From positions 248,001 through 312,000 of the forward strand of contig NZ_FWWT01000022.1 in NCBI RefSeq assembly GCF_900176035.1: DNA of 64,000 nucleotides, in the 5' to 3' direction. The translations under genes were made by a program, and so were the position numbers. Of this stretch, positions 8,406-17,470 are shown in pieces. The notes beneath the pieces are model-generated. The model saw only the letters and a program-made list of their open reading frames with translations, was not told where the DNA came from and ran no database searches. How positions within the stretch are numbered: the first letter of the stretch is position 1; each line of letters starts with the position of its first letter. This stretch comes from Desulfonispora thiosulfatigenes DSM 11270 (GTDB lineage Bacteria; Bacillota; Peptococcia; Peptococcales; Desulfonisporaceae).

Positions 8406-8925
8406 TAAAGGTTTTACTTTGCTTGAAATAATGGTGGTGATATTGCTTATTACTTTTCTAACAACTGCTTTAGGAGGATTATTAGTAACAGGTGTACAGA
8501 CATTTACTAATTTTAAGAATCAAATTGAATTACAACAAAACCTCCGTTTTGCTTTATATAACCTTACCACTGAAATTAGAAAAGCTCGTCAGATATTAGA
8601 GATTAATGAAAAGATGATTAAGATAAAAACTCGTAATAATGAAACGTTCACTTATGAATTAGATAAAGACCCCCAGGCAACCGAACATCTCTATCAAATA
8701 TCAGGAAATAATTTATATCGTTTTAGTCCAAACTCAAAAGCCCCTATCGCTAATTTTATTGACAAAATAATATTTAAGCCTAAAGAAGGTTATCAAAACC
8801 TAGAAGATATTACCTATATTGATATTACTATTTTAGGTTTCATGCCTAGTGGGAAGAAAATAGAGCTTAATTCAGGAGTGCAATTAAAATGGAAAAGCTT
8901 TGGTTCTTTTGTAAAAGAAGGTTAA
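8398..8925 (+). CDS. GspJ/PilW-type minor pseudopilin (locus 1)
   Basis: Prepilin of 175 residues with very short leader MNNKG, then FTLLEIMVVILLITFLTTALGG. The post-helix region QIELQQNLRFALYNLTTEIRKARQI is typical of GspJ/PilW proteins. The globular part includes ITYIDITILGFMPSGKKIELNS, a beta-strand pattern common to this family. ATG 8398 lies inside the end of the preceding gene, and its end overlaps the next by 37 bases. Expected to act in the tip complex with its neighbours. Confidence 0.83.
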   Translation: MNNKGFTLLEIMVVILLITFLTTALGGLLVTGVQTFTNFKNQIELQQNLRFALYNLTTEIRKARQILEINEKMIKIKTRNNETFTYELDKDPQATEHLYQISGNNLYRFSPNSKAPIANFIDKIIFKPKEGYQNLEDITYIDITILGFMPSGKKIELNSGVQLKWKSFGSFVKEG

Positions 8926-9338
8926 ACCATCTATTAAAAGATGAGCAAGGATCTGCATTGGTATTTTCTCTATTTATTTTAATTATGCTTGGAATATGGG
9001 GAGGGGCTACTTTAACTTTAAGTACAAATGAGTATTATATCTCAAATAATTCATTAAAAGGGATACAGTCCTATTATCTAGCTGAAGCAGGTTTAGAGGA
9101 AGCATTAGTGAATATTAAAAATAATCCTACTTCATTTGAGAATTATACAAATACTTTGGAAACAGGCAATTATAAAGTTACATATGAACAAAATAGTGAA
9201 AATAATATCGTGAAAATTACCTCATTAGGTCAAGCGAAGGAAGGCAAAAAAGAATTAAATGCTAAAGTAGAAATAAATAAAACACTTACAGAAGAAAATG
9301 AGGCAGTTTATGAGGTGAAGTTAATAGATTGGTGGTAA
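8889..9338 (+). CDS. PilX-type minor pilin-like protein (locus 1)
   Basis: 149-residue protein whose N-terminus (DEQGSALVFSLFILIMLGIWGGATLTL) matches the PilX N-terminal pattern G-S-A-L-V rather than the standard GFTL prepilin site. The following SYYLAEAGLEEALVNIKNNP is the PilX/GspK-like A-E-A-G-L-x-x-A motif. It begins 37 bases inside the previous gene. Its position after H-, I- and J-like genes suggests it fills the GspK role. It is much smaller than the 771-residue PilX-like protein of the second locus. Confidence 0.8.
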   Translation: MEKLWFFCKRRLNHLLKDEQGSALVFSLFILIMLGIWGGATLTLSTNEYYISNNSLKGIQSYYLAEAGLEEALVNIKNNPTSFENYTNTLETGNYKVTYEQNSENNIVKITSLGQAKEGKKELNAKVEINKTLTEENEAVYEVKLIDWW

Positions 9339-9362
9339 TAAATTAATAAAGGAGTGTATAGA

Positions 9363-10223
9363 TTGTTTTTTAATCGAAAAAGATTGGCTCTTCATATTGA
9401 AGAAAATAAATTACATATAATAATTTATGCTTTAGTAAAAGGTAGTTATCAAATAGAAAAAACTCAAACGATTAATTATGACCGACAAGAATTATTGGAT
9501 TTTGTTGGGCAAAATCAGTTACAAAAAGCAAAGGTTCAAATTGTCTTAGGTGGTAAAGATGTAATAACACGTAGTATTACAATTCCGAGCATGCCAACTG
9601 AAGAAATTATCAAAACCTTGCGGTGGGAAATAATTAAATATATTCCTCTAAATTTAGAAGATTTAATCTATGATTATCAAATAGTTAATAAAGATAATAA
9701 CCAAAAGCAAGAAATAATACAGATTTTATTAGTGGCGATAAAAAAGCATATAATTGAACAACATTGTGATTTTATAGCTAATGTAGGTTTAGTTCCGTAT
9801 ATTGTAGATACAGAAGGAACAATATTTAAATATATCTTTAAATATTTAAAGAGTAAAAAAGAAAAGAATGCCTGCTTAATATTTTTAAATAATCAGCGAG
9901 GGATTTTTAGTTTTATTGTCAATAAGAAAGTCTTTTTTGTTCATAATTTTGAAATTAAAACTGAAATGACTAAAGAGATAGTGAATGAATATGAAGGAGT
10001 TTTAACCTTTTTAAAGAACCAATTCAATTTAGAAGATATACATAGAATATATTTATTTGGTAATCAAGCAAATGATCATATTTGTGATTTGTTTGAAAAG
10101 GAGCTTAAGCTTCATATTAGTAGAGGTGAATTGTCTATTGATAAAAGAATAATACTTCCTAATGTTGAGGAAAGTAAGGGTTTACCTTTATTTTCTTTAG
10201 GCTTATTATTAAGGGGGAGCTAA
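9363..10223 (+). CDS. pilM: PilM-like pilus assembly protein (locus 1)
   Basis: Cytoplasmic actin-fold (SHS2/FtsA-type) protein that binds the PilN N-terminus and links motor to membrane subcomplex. Recognisable features are LALHIEENKL at the N-terminus (first beta-strands), RSITIPSMPTEEIIKTLRWEIIKYIPLNLEDLIYDYQ near 75-110 (the PilM SHS2 signature) and IDxEG-like VDTEGTIFKYI near 140. TTG 9363 is chosen because AAAGGAG ends about 9 bases before it; GTG 9354 touches the ribosome site. The ATP-binding phosphate loops are weak compared with the second PilM (44803). Followed after 3 bases by pilN. Confidence 0.82.
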   Translation: MFFNRKRLALHIEENKLHIIIYALVKGSYQIEKTQTINYDRQELLDFVGQNQLQKAKVQIVLGGKDVITRSITIPSMPTEEIIKTLRWEIIKYIPLNLEDLIYDYQIVNKDNNQKQEIIQILLVAIKKHIIEQHCDFIANVGLVPYIVDTEGTIFKYIFKYLKSKKEKNACLIFLNNQRGIFSFIVNKKVFFVHNFEIKTEMTKEIVNEYEGVLTFLKNQFNLEDIHRIYLFGNQANDHICDLFEKELKLHISRGELSIDKRIILPNVEESKGLPLFSLGLLLRGS

Positions 10224-10226
10224 ATA

Positions 10227-10883
10227 ATGGATATTAATTTATTGCCTCCTAAATATAAAAGTAAACTTTCCTTGAGTAAAAAAGGTATTAAAAGAATATT
10301 AATATATCTTTCAATTTTTAGCATAATTATTATTGGAATAACTAGCTATAATTCTTATAAAACTGCACTCTTAAAAAAAGAAGCAATATTACAAAAAAAA
10401 TTAGCTAATTTAGAGCCTGGTTATAAAAGTATCACCGAATATGAAGAAAAGTTAGCAAACAATAATAAAGTTAAACAAATTACAGAGCACATCAATACCA
10501 ATAAGCAAGTATGGTCCAGTTTATTAGTGGATATTTCCGGTTGTTTAGAAAATGGAAGTTGGCTTAAGAGTTTAGATAAAAAAGATAATAAATTAATTAT
10601 TCAGGGAAACGCGGAAAATTTTAATCTTATTAGTACATATGCCATAAAACTTAGAGAACTTACCTGGTTTAAAAATGTAGATATAACCCTAGCAGAAGCA
10701 TTTAGTGATCCTAATGTAAGTACGTCAAATGGAAATAAACAGCAGGAAGATAACAAGCAAAATTTTTTTGCCTTAAAAGATAATAAAATAAAATTAAATG
10801 ATAATTTAGTAACATTCACTATAGAAGCTGAGTTAAAGAGACAGCTATCATTTTCAGATTCTCTAGAAGGAGGATCTAAATGA
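10227..10883 (+). CDS. pilN: PilN-like pilus assembly protein (locus 1)
   Basis: Bitopic inner-membrane protein that bridges PilM and PilO. It begins MDINLLPPKYK, the conserved INLLP motif that inserts into PilM, followed by one membrane segment (about residues 25-43), a coiled-coil-like stretch and a ferredoxin-like periplasmic part (SWLKSLDKKDNKLIIQGNAENF). 218 residues is slightly long; the extra length is a polar, Asn/Gln/Lys-rich insert near 165-185. Four-base ATGA overlap with pilO. Confidence 0.83.
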   Translation: MDINLLPPKYKSKLSLSKKGIKRILIYLSIFSIIIIGITSYNSYKTALLKKEAILQKKLANLEPGYKSITEYEEKLANNNKVKQITEHINTNKQVWSSLLVDISGCLENGSWLKSLDKKDNKLIIQGNAENFNLISTYAIKLRELTWFKNVDITLAEAFSDPNVSTSNGNKQQEDNKQNFFALKDNKIKLNDNLVTFTIEAELKRQLSFSDSLEGGSK

Positions 10884-11527
10884 TAAATTATTTAGCAGAA
10901 AAATTAAACATTCGTAAACCATTTTTATATTTACTGATTATATGTCTGCTAATATGCACTTATTTTATTCTAATAGAAGGTGAAATTAATTTTTTCGTTG
11001 AAAAGTATGCGCAGGTAAACTTTTTAGAGCAGGAAATTAAGTCCTTGGAGAAAAAAATTAAACCATTAGATCAGAGAAAATTAGAAAAAACACAAGAGGA
11101 AGTTGAGATACACAAAGAAAAGTATGAAATAGGGATACAATCACAACTTGTATTAGAACAGACGAATAAATATGCGCAAAGCGCTGGTCTTACTATTGCA
11201 GGATTTAAAACACATCAAAAAAATAATCAAGAGAATTTCAAAAGTAGGGTTTATGAATATATATTTACAGGACATTATGAAAATTTTATTAATTGGTTAA
11301 AATTAATGGAAAAAAGCTCGTATTACGTTAACTTAGAAAGATTACATATTTCTCCAGATGAATTTGAGGAGACAGACTTAGAAAATAAAAATTATGATCA
11401 AAGGTTACTTATAGTTGTATCAATTAATAATATCTCTCTAAATGAGTATAAGTGGGTAGAAAAAACTAATACTAGTTTTAGAAGGTATCCTTTTTATCCT
11501 AGTATTGTTCTTAAAGAAGAAGTATAA
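10880..11527 (+). CDS. pilO: PilO-like pilus assembly protein (locus 1)
   Basis: Bitopic membrane protein of 215 residues: short cytoplasmic start, one membrane segment near 16-32, a coiled coil (LEQEIKSLEKKIKPLDQRKLEKTQEE, about 48-80) and a C-terminal ferredoxin-like fold with YEYIFTGHYENFINWLKLMEKSSYYV, the usual PilO pattern. The ATG overlaps the pilN stop. It ends the pilus part of locus 1; tldD follows after 31 bases with no terminator seen, so tldD may be on the same transcript. Confidence 0.8.
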   Translation: MINYLAEKLNIRKPFLYLLIICLLICTYFILIEGEINFFVEKYAQVNFLEQEIKSLEKKIKPLDQRKLEKTQEEVEIHKEKYEIGIQSQLVLEQTNKYAQSAGLTIAGFKTHQKNNQENFKSRVYEYIFTGHYENFINWLKLMEKSSYYVNLERLHISPDEFEETDLENKNYDQRLLIVVSINNISLNEYKWVEKTNTSFRRYPFYPSIVLKEEV

Positions 11528-11558
11528 AACTAATAAATAAATTGGTAGAGGTGTTTAA

Positions 11559-12986
11559 ATGGATAAAAAATTATTAAAAGAAATTTTAGATGTTTCCTTA
11601 TCCAAAGGTGCTGATTTTGCAGAAATTTTTATCGAAGAAAAACAAACAACAGGAATTTCTTGTGAAGAAAAAAAAATAGAGCGAATCAATTCTGGTATGG
11701 ATATTGGAGCAGGTATAAGAGTTATTGCAGGTGAAAGCACAGCATATACATTTACAAATGAATTGACTAAAGAAAAATTGCTAGAAATAGCGGAAGTTGC
11801 CAGTAAAGTAGCAAAGGGAAGTAAGAAAAATACATCCTTAGATTTTACTGTTCCAAGTCCAGTAGTAGAATTTGATATTGAAATTAGGCCAGATCAAGTA
11901 AACATTGATGATAAGGTTGATAAAATTAAAATTTGTGATAGTGCTTGTCGCTCAGTTGATGAAAAAATAAAGCAGGTTTCAGTGGGTTATGGAGATGTTT
12001 TACAAAAGGTTACTATTGCTAATAGTAATGGTGTATTTGTAGAGGATGAGAGAATTAGAACTAGATTTGTTTGTAACGCTATTGCAAATGATGGAAAGAG
12101 TATTCAAACAGGATTTTCTTCCCTAGGTGGTACTAGAGGCTTTGAAATATTTAAGCATAATGATCCTAAGGATTTAGGTGTGGAAGCAGCTAATAGAGCT
12201 GTTTTAATGTTAAGCGCAGAGGGATCTCCAAGTGGTAAAATGCCAATAGTTATGGCAGCTGAAGCAGGAGGAACAATGGTTCATGAAGCTTGTGGTCATG
12301 GTTTAGAAGCAGATTTAGTACAAAAAGGACTATCTGTTTATGCTAATAAAAAAGGTGAAAAGGTTGCTTCTAGTGCGGTAACTGTAGTAGATGATGCGAC
12401 AATTGCTCATAAATACGGATCATATAGATATGATGATGAAGGAAATAAAGGACAAAAGAATGTTCTTATTAAAGATGGTATTTTAGAAAATTATATGTAT
12501 GATTATTTAACTGCAACTAAGGATAAGAGAGAAAGTACTGGTAATGGTCGACGACAGTCATATCAAGAAAGGCCAATTCCGAGAATGACAAATACATACA
12601 TTGCTAAAGGTAATGATGACCCTGAAAAGATAGTTAAATCAACTAAGCATGGTTTATTTGTCAAAAAAATGGGTGGTGGTCAAGTTAATACCACTAATGG
12701 AGATTATGTTTTTGATGTGGCAGAAGGATATTTAATAGAAAATGGAGAAATTACTAAGCCAGTTAAGGGTGCAACACTTACGGGAAATGGCCCAGAGACT
12801 TTGCAAATGATTGAAATGGTTGGAAATGATTTGGGTTATGCAATCGGTACATGTGGTAAAGAAGGGCAGGGGGTGCCTGTTTCGGATGCCCAACCTACTA
12901 TGAAAATAAAAGAATTAATAGTTGGTGGGACATTAGCAGCTACAGATAAACAAATCTCGAGGGATTTTAAAATTAAGCGTATATAA
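11559..12986 (+). CDS. tldD: Metalloprotease TldD
   Basis: Catalytic subunit of the TldD/TldE heterodimeric zinc protease, which degrades unfolded peptides and in some bacteria matures ribosomal peptides (microcin B17) or antitoxins. The zinc-binding HExxxH (HEACGH) is at residues 242-247 with the further Cys ligand candidate C432 in GTCGKEGQG. Other TldD blocks are GAGIRVI near 50 and ESTGNGRRQSYQERPIPRMTN. Length 475 is normal. ATG 11559 follows GAGGTG. A run of nine A inside the gene (11668-11676) is in frame. Its partner tldE lies at 14543 with an MFS exporter between them. Confidence 0.94.
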   Translation: MDKKLLKEILDVSLSKGADFAEIFIEEKQTTGISCEEKKIERINSGMDIGAGIRVIAGESTAYTFTNELTKEKLLEIAEVASKVAKGSKKNTSLDFTVPSPVVEFDIEIRPDQVNIDDKVDKIKICDSACRSVDEKIKQVSVGYGDVLQKVTIANSNGVFVEDERIRTRFVCNAIANDGKSIQTGFSSLGGTRGFEIFKHNDPKDLGVEAANRAVLMLSAEGSPSGKMPIVMAAEAGGTMVHEACGHGLEADLVQKGLSVYANKKGEKVASSAVTVVDDATIAHKYGSYRYDDEGNKGQKNVLIKDGILENYMYDYLTATKDKRESTGNGRRQSYQERPIPRMTNTYIAKGNDDPEKIVKSTKHGLFVKKMGGGQVNTTNGDYVFDVAEGYLIENGEITKPVKGATLTGNGPETLQMIEMVGNDLGYAIGTCGKEGQGVPVSDAQPTMKIKELIVGGTLAATDKQISRDFKIKRI

Positions 12987-13000
12987 ATAAAAGCTTAATT

Positions 13001-13023
13001 AGGGTTTTTATAACCCTTTTTCT
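13001..13023 (+). terminator. Rho-independent terminator after tldD
   Basis: AGGGTT (13001-13006) pairs with AACCCT (13012-13017), loop of five, followed by a T-run with one C. It should end transcripts coming from locus 1 and tldD. Confidence 0.8.
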
Positions 13024-13040
13024 TATTAGGGGGAAAGAAG

Positions 13041-14459
13041 TTGTTTGAAAATATTAAAAAATCATCAAATTATAAGTGGTATGTCTTTGCAAGTGTATCA
13101 ATAGGGACATTTATGTCAACTTTGGATGGTAGTATTGTAAATGTTGCTTTACCTAGTATTGCCGATGAATTTCAGGCAGATTTAAAATTAATTCAATGGA
13201 TACCTCTTTCATATTTATTAATTATAACAAGTTGCCTATTGTTTTTTGGTAAAATAGCCGATACCTTAGGAAAAACTAAAGTATTTAGCTGGGGTTTCAT
13301 TGGATTTATGTTAGGATCAACTTTATGTGCATTTTCTCCCAATATATATATATTAATTATTTCTAGGGTTTTCCAAGGAATTGGAGCTGCTATGATTATG
13401 GCCAATAGTTCTGGTATTATCATTGATGTATTCCCTCCTAGCGAAAGGGGGAAGGCACTAGGAACTGTTGGTACTATAGTTGCCCTAGGCAGCATGACCG
13501 GTCCGCCCTTGGGAGGATTATTAACAGGTATGGTTGGCTGGTCAAGTATTTTTTTAATCAATATACCTATAGGGATATTTGGACTTTTAGGAAGTATTTA
13601 TTTATTACCTAAAGAAAAGGTAAATAAATTTAAAAGTTTTGATTTTCTTGGAGCATTTTTATGGGCAATAGGTATAGTTAGTTTAATTTATGGTTTATCA
13701 TTAATTGAAGAATTAGGTATTACAACAAAGGTAATAACATATATTGCTGTCGGTGTATTGGGGTTATTATTATTTATAAAGATAGAATTTAAAAATAACG
13801 ATCCTTTGTTAGACTTAGAGTTATTTAAGGATCCAATTTTCACCACGGGAAATATTGCAGGACTTTTATCTTTTGTGGCTATGTTTTTTGCTAATTTATT
13901 TATGCCCTTTTACTTTCAAGAAGTAAAAGGTATTGAGGCTAATCATGTTGGGTTATTAATGATGGCATTCCCACTTTCTATGGCCTTTATAGCCCCACTT
14001 AGCGGGACTTTATCTGATAAATTTGGTTATCGTATTTTAACAACTACGGGTATGGGTCTTATGGCCTTAAATTTATTTGCTCTTTCTAAAATTTCAGCTA
14101 CTTCTCCTACACCTTTAATTGTATTTGCTTTTGGGGTTTTTGGAGTTTGTATGGGACTATTTCAATCTCCAAATAATAGTTCAGTTATGGGAGTAGTTCC
14201 TAAACCAAAACTTGGAATAGCAGGTGGTATTTTAGCTACAATGAGAAACCTAGGTATGGTTTTAGGTATAGCCTTATCTGTAACATTATTTTCTTATCGT
14301 CAAAAATTCTATCTGGATTTACAAGTACAAGAAAAGTTTGCAAATGCTTTAGGCGATACATTTTTCTTTGCTGGATTTATCGCTTTAATAGGTTTAGTTT
14401 TATCTTTTACGAGAGCAAAGGAAACAAAAAAGATAAAAGTTAATGTTAAAGGCTCATAA
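13041..14459 (+). CDS. MFS transporter, DHA2 (EmrB/QacA-like) drug or metabolite exporter
   Basis: Membrane exporter of 472 residues with about 14 predicted membrane segments. The DHA2 motif D1 (LDGSIVNVALPSIA) is at about residues 28-41, motif A GKIADTLGKTKVF near 69-81 and motif C GxxxGPPLGG in GSMTGPPLGGLL near 151-162. TTG 13041 follows AGGGGGAAAG. Typical substrates are drugs, lipophilic ions or peptides; specificity cannot be read. Its place between tldD and tldE is unusual. No accompanying regulator gene is seen. Confidence 0.88.
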   Translation: MFENIKKSSNYKWYVFASVSIGTFMSTLDGSIVNVALPSIADEFQADLKLIQWIPLSYLLIITSCLLFFGKIADTLGKTKVFSWGFIGFMLGSTLCAFSPNIYILIISRVFQGIGAAMIMANSSGIIIDVFPPSERGKALGTVGTIVALGSMTGPPLGGLLTGMVGWSSIFLINIPIGIFGLLGSIYLLPKEKVNKFKSFDFLGAFLWAIGIVSLIYGLSLIEELGITTKVITYIAVGVLGLLLFIKIEFKNNDPLLDLELFKDPIFTTGNIAGLLSFVAMFFANLFMPFYFQEVKGIEANHVGLLMMAFPLSMAFIAPLSGTLSDKFGYRILTTTGMGLMALNLFALSKISATSPTPLIVFAFGVFGVCMGLFQSPNNSSVMGVVPKPKLGIAGGILATMRNLGMVLGIALSVTLFSYRQKFYLDLQVQEKFANALGDTFFFAGFIALIGLVLSFTRAKETKKIKVNVKGS

Positions 14460-14542
14460 ATGTTTAAAAAAACAAATAAGTAGGGATATTTCTTTTGAAA
14501 AGTTTAATAATAAAGATACAGGTTATTTTTGGAGGTGAATAA

Positions 14543-15889
14543 ATGCATAAAAATGATTTTTTGAATTTAGGAAATAGTATTGTACAAAAAGCCCTAAAAC
14601 ATGGTGCTGATTTTGCAGAAGTTTTTATATCAAGATCTAAAGATTTAAATATAATGGTATCTAATCAAGAGATTAATAATATTAAAGAAGCTGAAGAACG
14701 AGGCTTAGGTTTAAGAGTTTTTAAAAATAATTGTTTAGGTTTTGCTTATACATCTGATTTAAATAGCACTTCTTTAGATAGAACTATCTTAAATGCTATC
14801 GCAAATGCGGGCAAAACTGAAAAGGATGAATTTTTAACCTTAGCTCCTAAATATGATTCTTATGCTAATTTAAATTTATATGATGAAAAGATCTTTAATA
14901 GATCAATTGATGAAAAAATAGATATAGCTAAGGAAATTGAAAGTTTCTCTAAAAAATATGATAAAAGAATTAAATTAACTGAAAGATCTTCTTATGAAGA
15001 TTCACTATATGAAATTTGTATTATTAATTCATTAGGCCTTGAAGCTTATTATGAAGGTTCTTATTGTGGTGGATATGCTTTAGTTGTTGGTGAGGAAAAA
15101 GGTGAAAGTCAAACAGGTTTTGGCATGAAATATTCCCTAAATTATGAAGACCTTGATCCAAAAAAGATTGGTGAAGAAGCAGCAATGAGGGCAGTACGAC
15201 TTTTAGGTGCACAGACAATGAAATCACAAAATGCTAGTTTAGTTTTAGAACCATATATGGCTACTAATTTTTTAGGTATTATTGCACCAGCATTTTTAGC
15301 AGATTATGTTCATAAAGGAAAATCCTTTTTAGAAAATAAATTAAATACTAAAATTGCAAGTGAATTAATTAGTATAATTGACGATGGCTCGTTACCAGGT
15401 AAAATTGTTTCCTCACCTTTTGACAGTGAAGGGGTTCCAACTTCTGAAACTATTTTAGTTAAAGATGGAAACCTTACAGGATATTTACACAATTTATATA
15501 CAGCAAAAAAAGAAGGAATTAAGTCAACTGGTAATGCAAGTAGAGGCTCTTATCGAGGTTCACCAGAAGTAGGAACAACAAATTTCTATATAGGAGCTGG
15601 TAAGACACCGGTTAAAGAATTAATTAAAAATACTGATAAAGGTTTATTTGTAACTGATGTTATGGGTATGCATACAGCAAATCCAATAACAGGTGACTTT
15701 TCTTTAGGAGCTTCTGGAATATGGATAGAAAAAGGAGAATTTATTAAACCGGTGCGTGGTATTGCTATAGCAGGAAATTTAAAAGACTTATTATTAAATG
15801 TATCTGATGTAGGCAGTGATTTAACCTTCTTTGTAGGAAAAGGATCCCCGACGCTTAAAATAAATAATATTAGTATTAGTGGAAGTTAA
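14543..15889 (+). CDS. tldE: TldE/PmbA family protein
   Basis: Non-catalytic partner of TldD; together they form the protease chamber. 448 residues, normal. Family features include GADFAEVFISR near 20, GLGLRVFKNNCLGFAYTSD near 52-70, GVPTSETILVKDGNLTGYLHNLYTAKKEG and TGNASRGSYRGSPEVGTTNFYIGAG. The HExxxH of TldD is absent, as expected. ATG 14543 follows GGAGGTG. It is separated from tldD by the exporter, whereas the two genes are usually adjacent in Clostridia. Confidence 0.93.
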   Translation: MHKNDFLNLGNSIVQKALKHGADFAEVFISRSKDLNIMVSNQEINNIKEAEERGLGLRVFKNNCLGFAYTSDLNSTSLDRTILNAIANAGKTEKDEFLTLAPKYDSYANLNLYDEKIFNRSIDEKIDIAKEIESFSKKYDKRIKLTERSSYEDSLYEICIINSLGLEAYYEGSYCGGYALVVGEEKGESQTGFGMKYSLNYEDLDPKKIGEEAAMRAVRLLGAQTMKSQNASLVLEPYMATNFLGIIAPAFLADYVHKGKSFLENKLNTKIASELISIIDDGSLPGKIVSSPFDSEGVPTSETILVKDGNLTGYLHNLYTAKKEGIKSTGNASRGSYRGSPEVGTTNFYIGAGKTPVKELIKNTDKGLFVTDVMGMHTANPITGDFSLGASGIWIEKGEFIKPVRGIAIAGNLKDLLLNVSDVGSDLTFFVGKGSPTLKINNISISGS

Positions 15890-15939
15890 AACTGTTCAAA
15901 TAAGTTTTGTTGTGTTAATATTTTTCCAGGGGTGTAGAA

Positions 15940-16383
15940 GTGAATATAATTATCTTAGAAGGGCCTAATTTAAATCTATTAGGGACACGAAAACCAGAAG
16001 TTTATGGCAACAAAACTTTGCATGATAATCATATGTATTTAGAATCCATAGCTAAGGAATTAAATTGTAAAATATATTTTAAACAATCTAATCATGAAGG
16101 AGCTTTGATTGATGCTATTCATGAATCTAGGAATAAATATGATTTTATTATTATTAATGCAGGTGCTTACACCCATACTAGCATAGCAATAAGAGATGCA
16201 ATAGAAGCGGTAGAAGTGCCTTGCATTGAAGTACATATAAGTAATATTTATGCTAGAGAAGATTTTCGTCACATTTCATTATTAGCTCCCGTTTGTGTGG
16301 GGCAAATATGTGGCTTAGGTTATTTAGGTTATGAGATGGCTTTAAGATATATAAATTTACAATTAGGAAAGGAAATAAAATGA
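15940..16383 (+). CDS. aroQ: 3-dehydroquinate dehydratase, type II
   Basis: Dehydrates 3-dehydroquinate in the shikimate pathway. Type II signature at the N-terminus: ILEGPNLNLLGTRKPEVYG, with the catalytic Tyr in the EVYG loop; further blocks FKQSNHEGALIDAIHES, IINAGAYTHTSIAIRDAI (catalytic His region) and EVHISNIYAREDFRH. 147 residues is normal. GTG 15940 follows AGGGGTG. Overlaps the following peptidase gene by 4 bases (ATGA). Confidence 0.96.
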   Translation: MNIIILEGPNLNLLGTRKPEVYGNKTLHDNHMYLESIAKELNCKIYFKQSNHEGALIDAIHESRNKYDFIIINAGAYTHTSIAIRDAIEAVEVPCIEVHISNIYAREDFRHISLLAPVCVGQICGLGYLGYEMALRYINLQLGKEIK

Positions 16384-17450
16384 TAGAAAATAGAATCGCT
16401 GCTTTTCGAAGATTGTTAGAAAAACAAGGTTTGGATAGTTTTATTGTTTTAAATCCTGCAAATAGATTTTACTTAAGTGGGTTTAAAGGAACAGCGGGTG
16501 TATTATTAATAACGCTCAAGGAATGTTTTTTAATAACAGATTTTAGATATATAGAGCAAGCAAAACAAGAAGCAAGTAGTTATCAAGTTATCAAATATGA
16601 ACTATCTATTAATGCAACAGTAAATGAAATTGCTCAAAAGCTACATATAAAGAAAATGGGATTTGAAGAAGATTATATAACATATAGTCAATATAATAAT
16701 TTACATAATGAACTTATACAAATCAGTTTAATTGCGACAAATCAAGTTACAGAAGAAATTCGTATGATTAAAGATAATGAAGAAATCAATAATATAAGAA
16801 AAGCAGCAGCTATTGCAGATGAAGCATTTACTCATATTCTAAATATCATAGCTCCTGGAAAAAAAGAAACAGAAATAGGATTAGAACTTGAATACTATAT
16901 GCTTTCTAAGGGAGCAAGTAAAACTTCTTTTCAAACAATAGTGGCATCAGGTGTGCGTTCAGCACTACCTCATGGGACCGCTACAGAAAAGATAATTGAA
17001 AAAGGTGACTTTGTTACAATGGATTTTGGTTGTATCTACAATCAATATTGTTCAGATATGACTAGAACTATCGTTGTTGGAACCCCGTCTACAAAACAAA
17101 AAGAAATTTATAATATAGTTTTAAAAGCTCAAGATTTAGCCTTAGAAGCCTTAAAAGCAAATTGCAAAACAAAAGACATAGATGCTTTAAGTAGAGGGTA
17201 TATACACGAAAAAGGTTATGGAGATAATTTTGGACATGGTTTAGGACATAGTTTAGGTTTGGACGTTCATGAAAAGCCAAGTTTATCTCCCAAAGACAGT
17301 AATATACTAAAAAATAACATGATAGTTACTGTTGAACCTGGAATTTATATTCCAGGTTGGGGTGGAGTAAGAATTGAAGATTTAGTTGTTGTAAATGAGA
17401 CAGGAATAGAAAACTTGACTCACTCACCTAAAGATTTGATAATTTTATAG
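16380..17450 (+). CDS. pepQ: M24 family Xaa-Pro dipeptidase/aminopeptidase
   Basis: Cytoplasmic di-metal peptidase of the creatinase fold that cleaves bonds before proline. N-terminal creatinase domain (residues 1-125), then catalytic M24 domain. Metal ligands are visible: first Asp in TMDFGCIYNQY, second in YCSDMTRTIVVG, the His in FGHGLGHSLGLDVHE, the Glu in TVEPGIYIPG and the last Glu in VRIEDLVV. 356 residues is typical of the aroQ-linked Firmicute form. Starts inside the aroQ stop and is followed by efp, the standard order in Firmicutes. PepP versus PepQ specificity is not resolved. Confidence 0.92.
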   Translation: MIENRIAAFRRLLEKQGLDSFIVLNPANRFYLSGFKGTAGVLLITLKECFLITDFRYIEQAKQEASSYQVIKYELSINATVNEIAQKLHIKKMGFEEDYITYSQYNNLHNELIQISLIATNQVTEEIRMIKDNEEINNIRKAAAIADEAFTHILNIIAPGKKETEIGLELEYYMLSKGASKTSFQTIVASGVRSALPHGTATEKIIEKGDFVTMDFGCIYNQYCSDMTRTIVVGTPSTKQKEIYNIVLKAQDLALEALKANCKTKDIDALSRGYIHEKGYGDNFGHGLGHSLGLDVHEKPSLSPKDSNILKNNMIVTVEPGIYIPGWGGVRIEDLVVVNETGIENLTHSPKDLIIL

Positions 17451-17470
17451 CATAGTGGAGGTAGATAAGC

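Noticed and set aside
11668-11676. Nine-A run in tldD as a further frameshift
   Set aside because: The protein reads correctly through it (EEKKIER), so the gene is intact.
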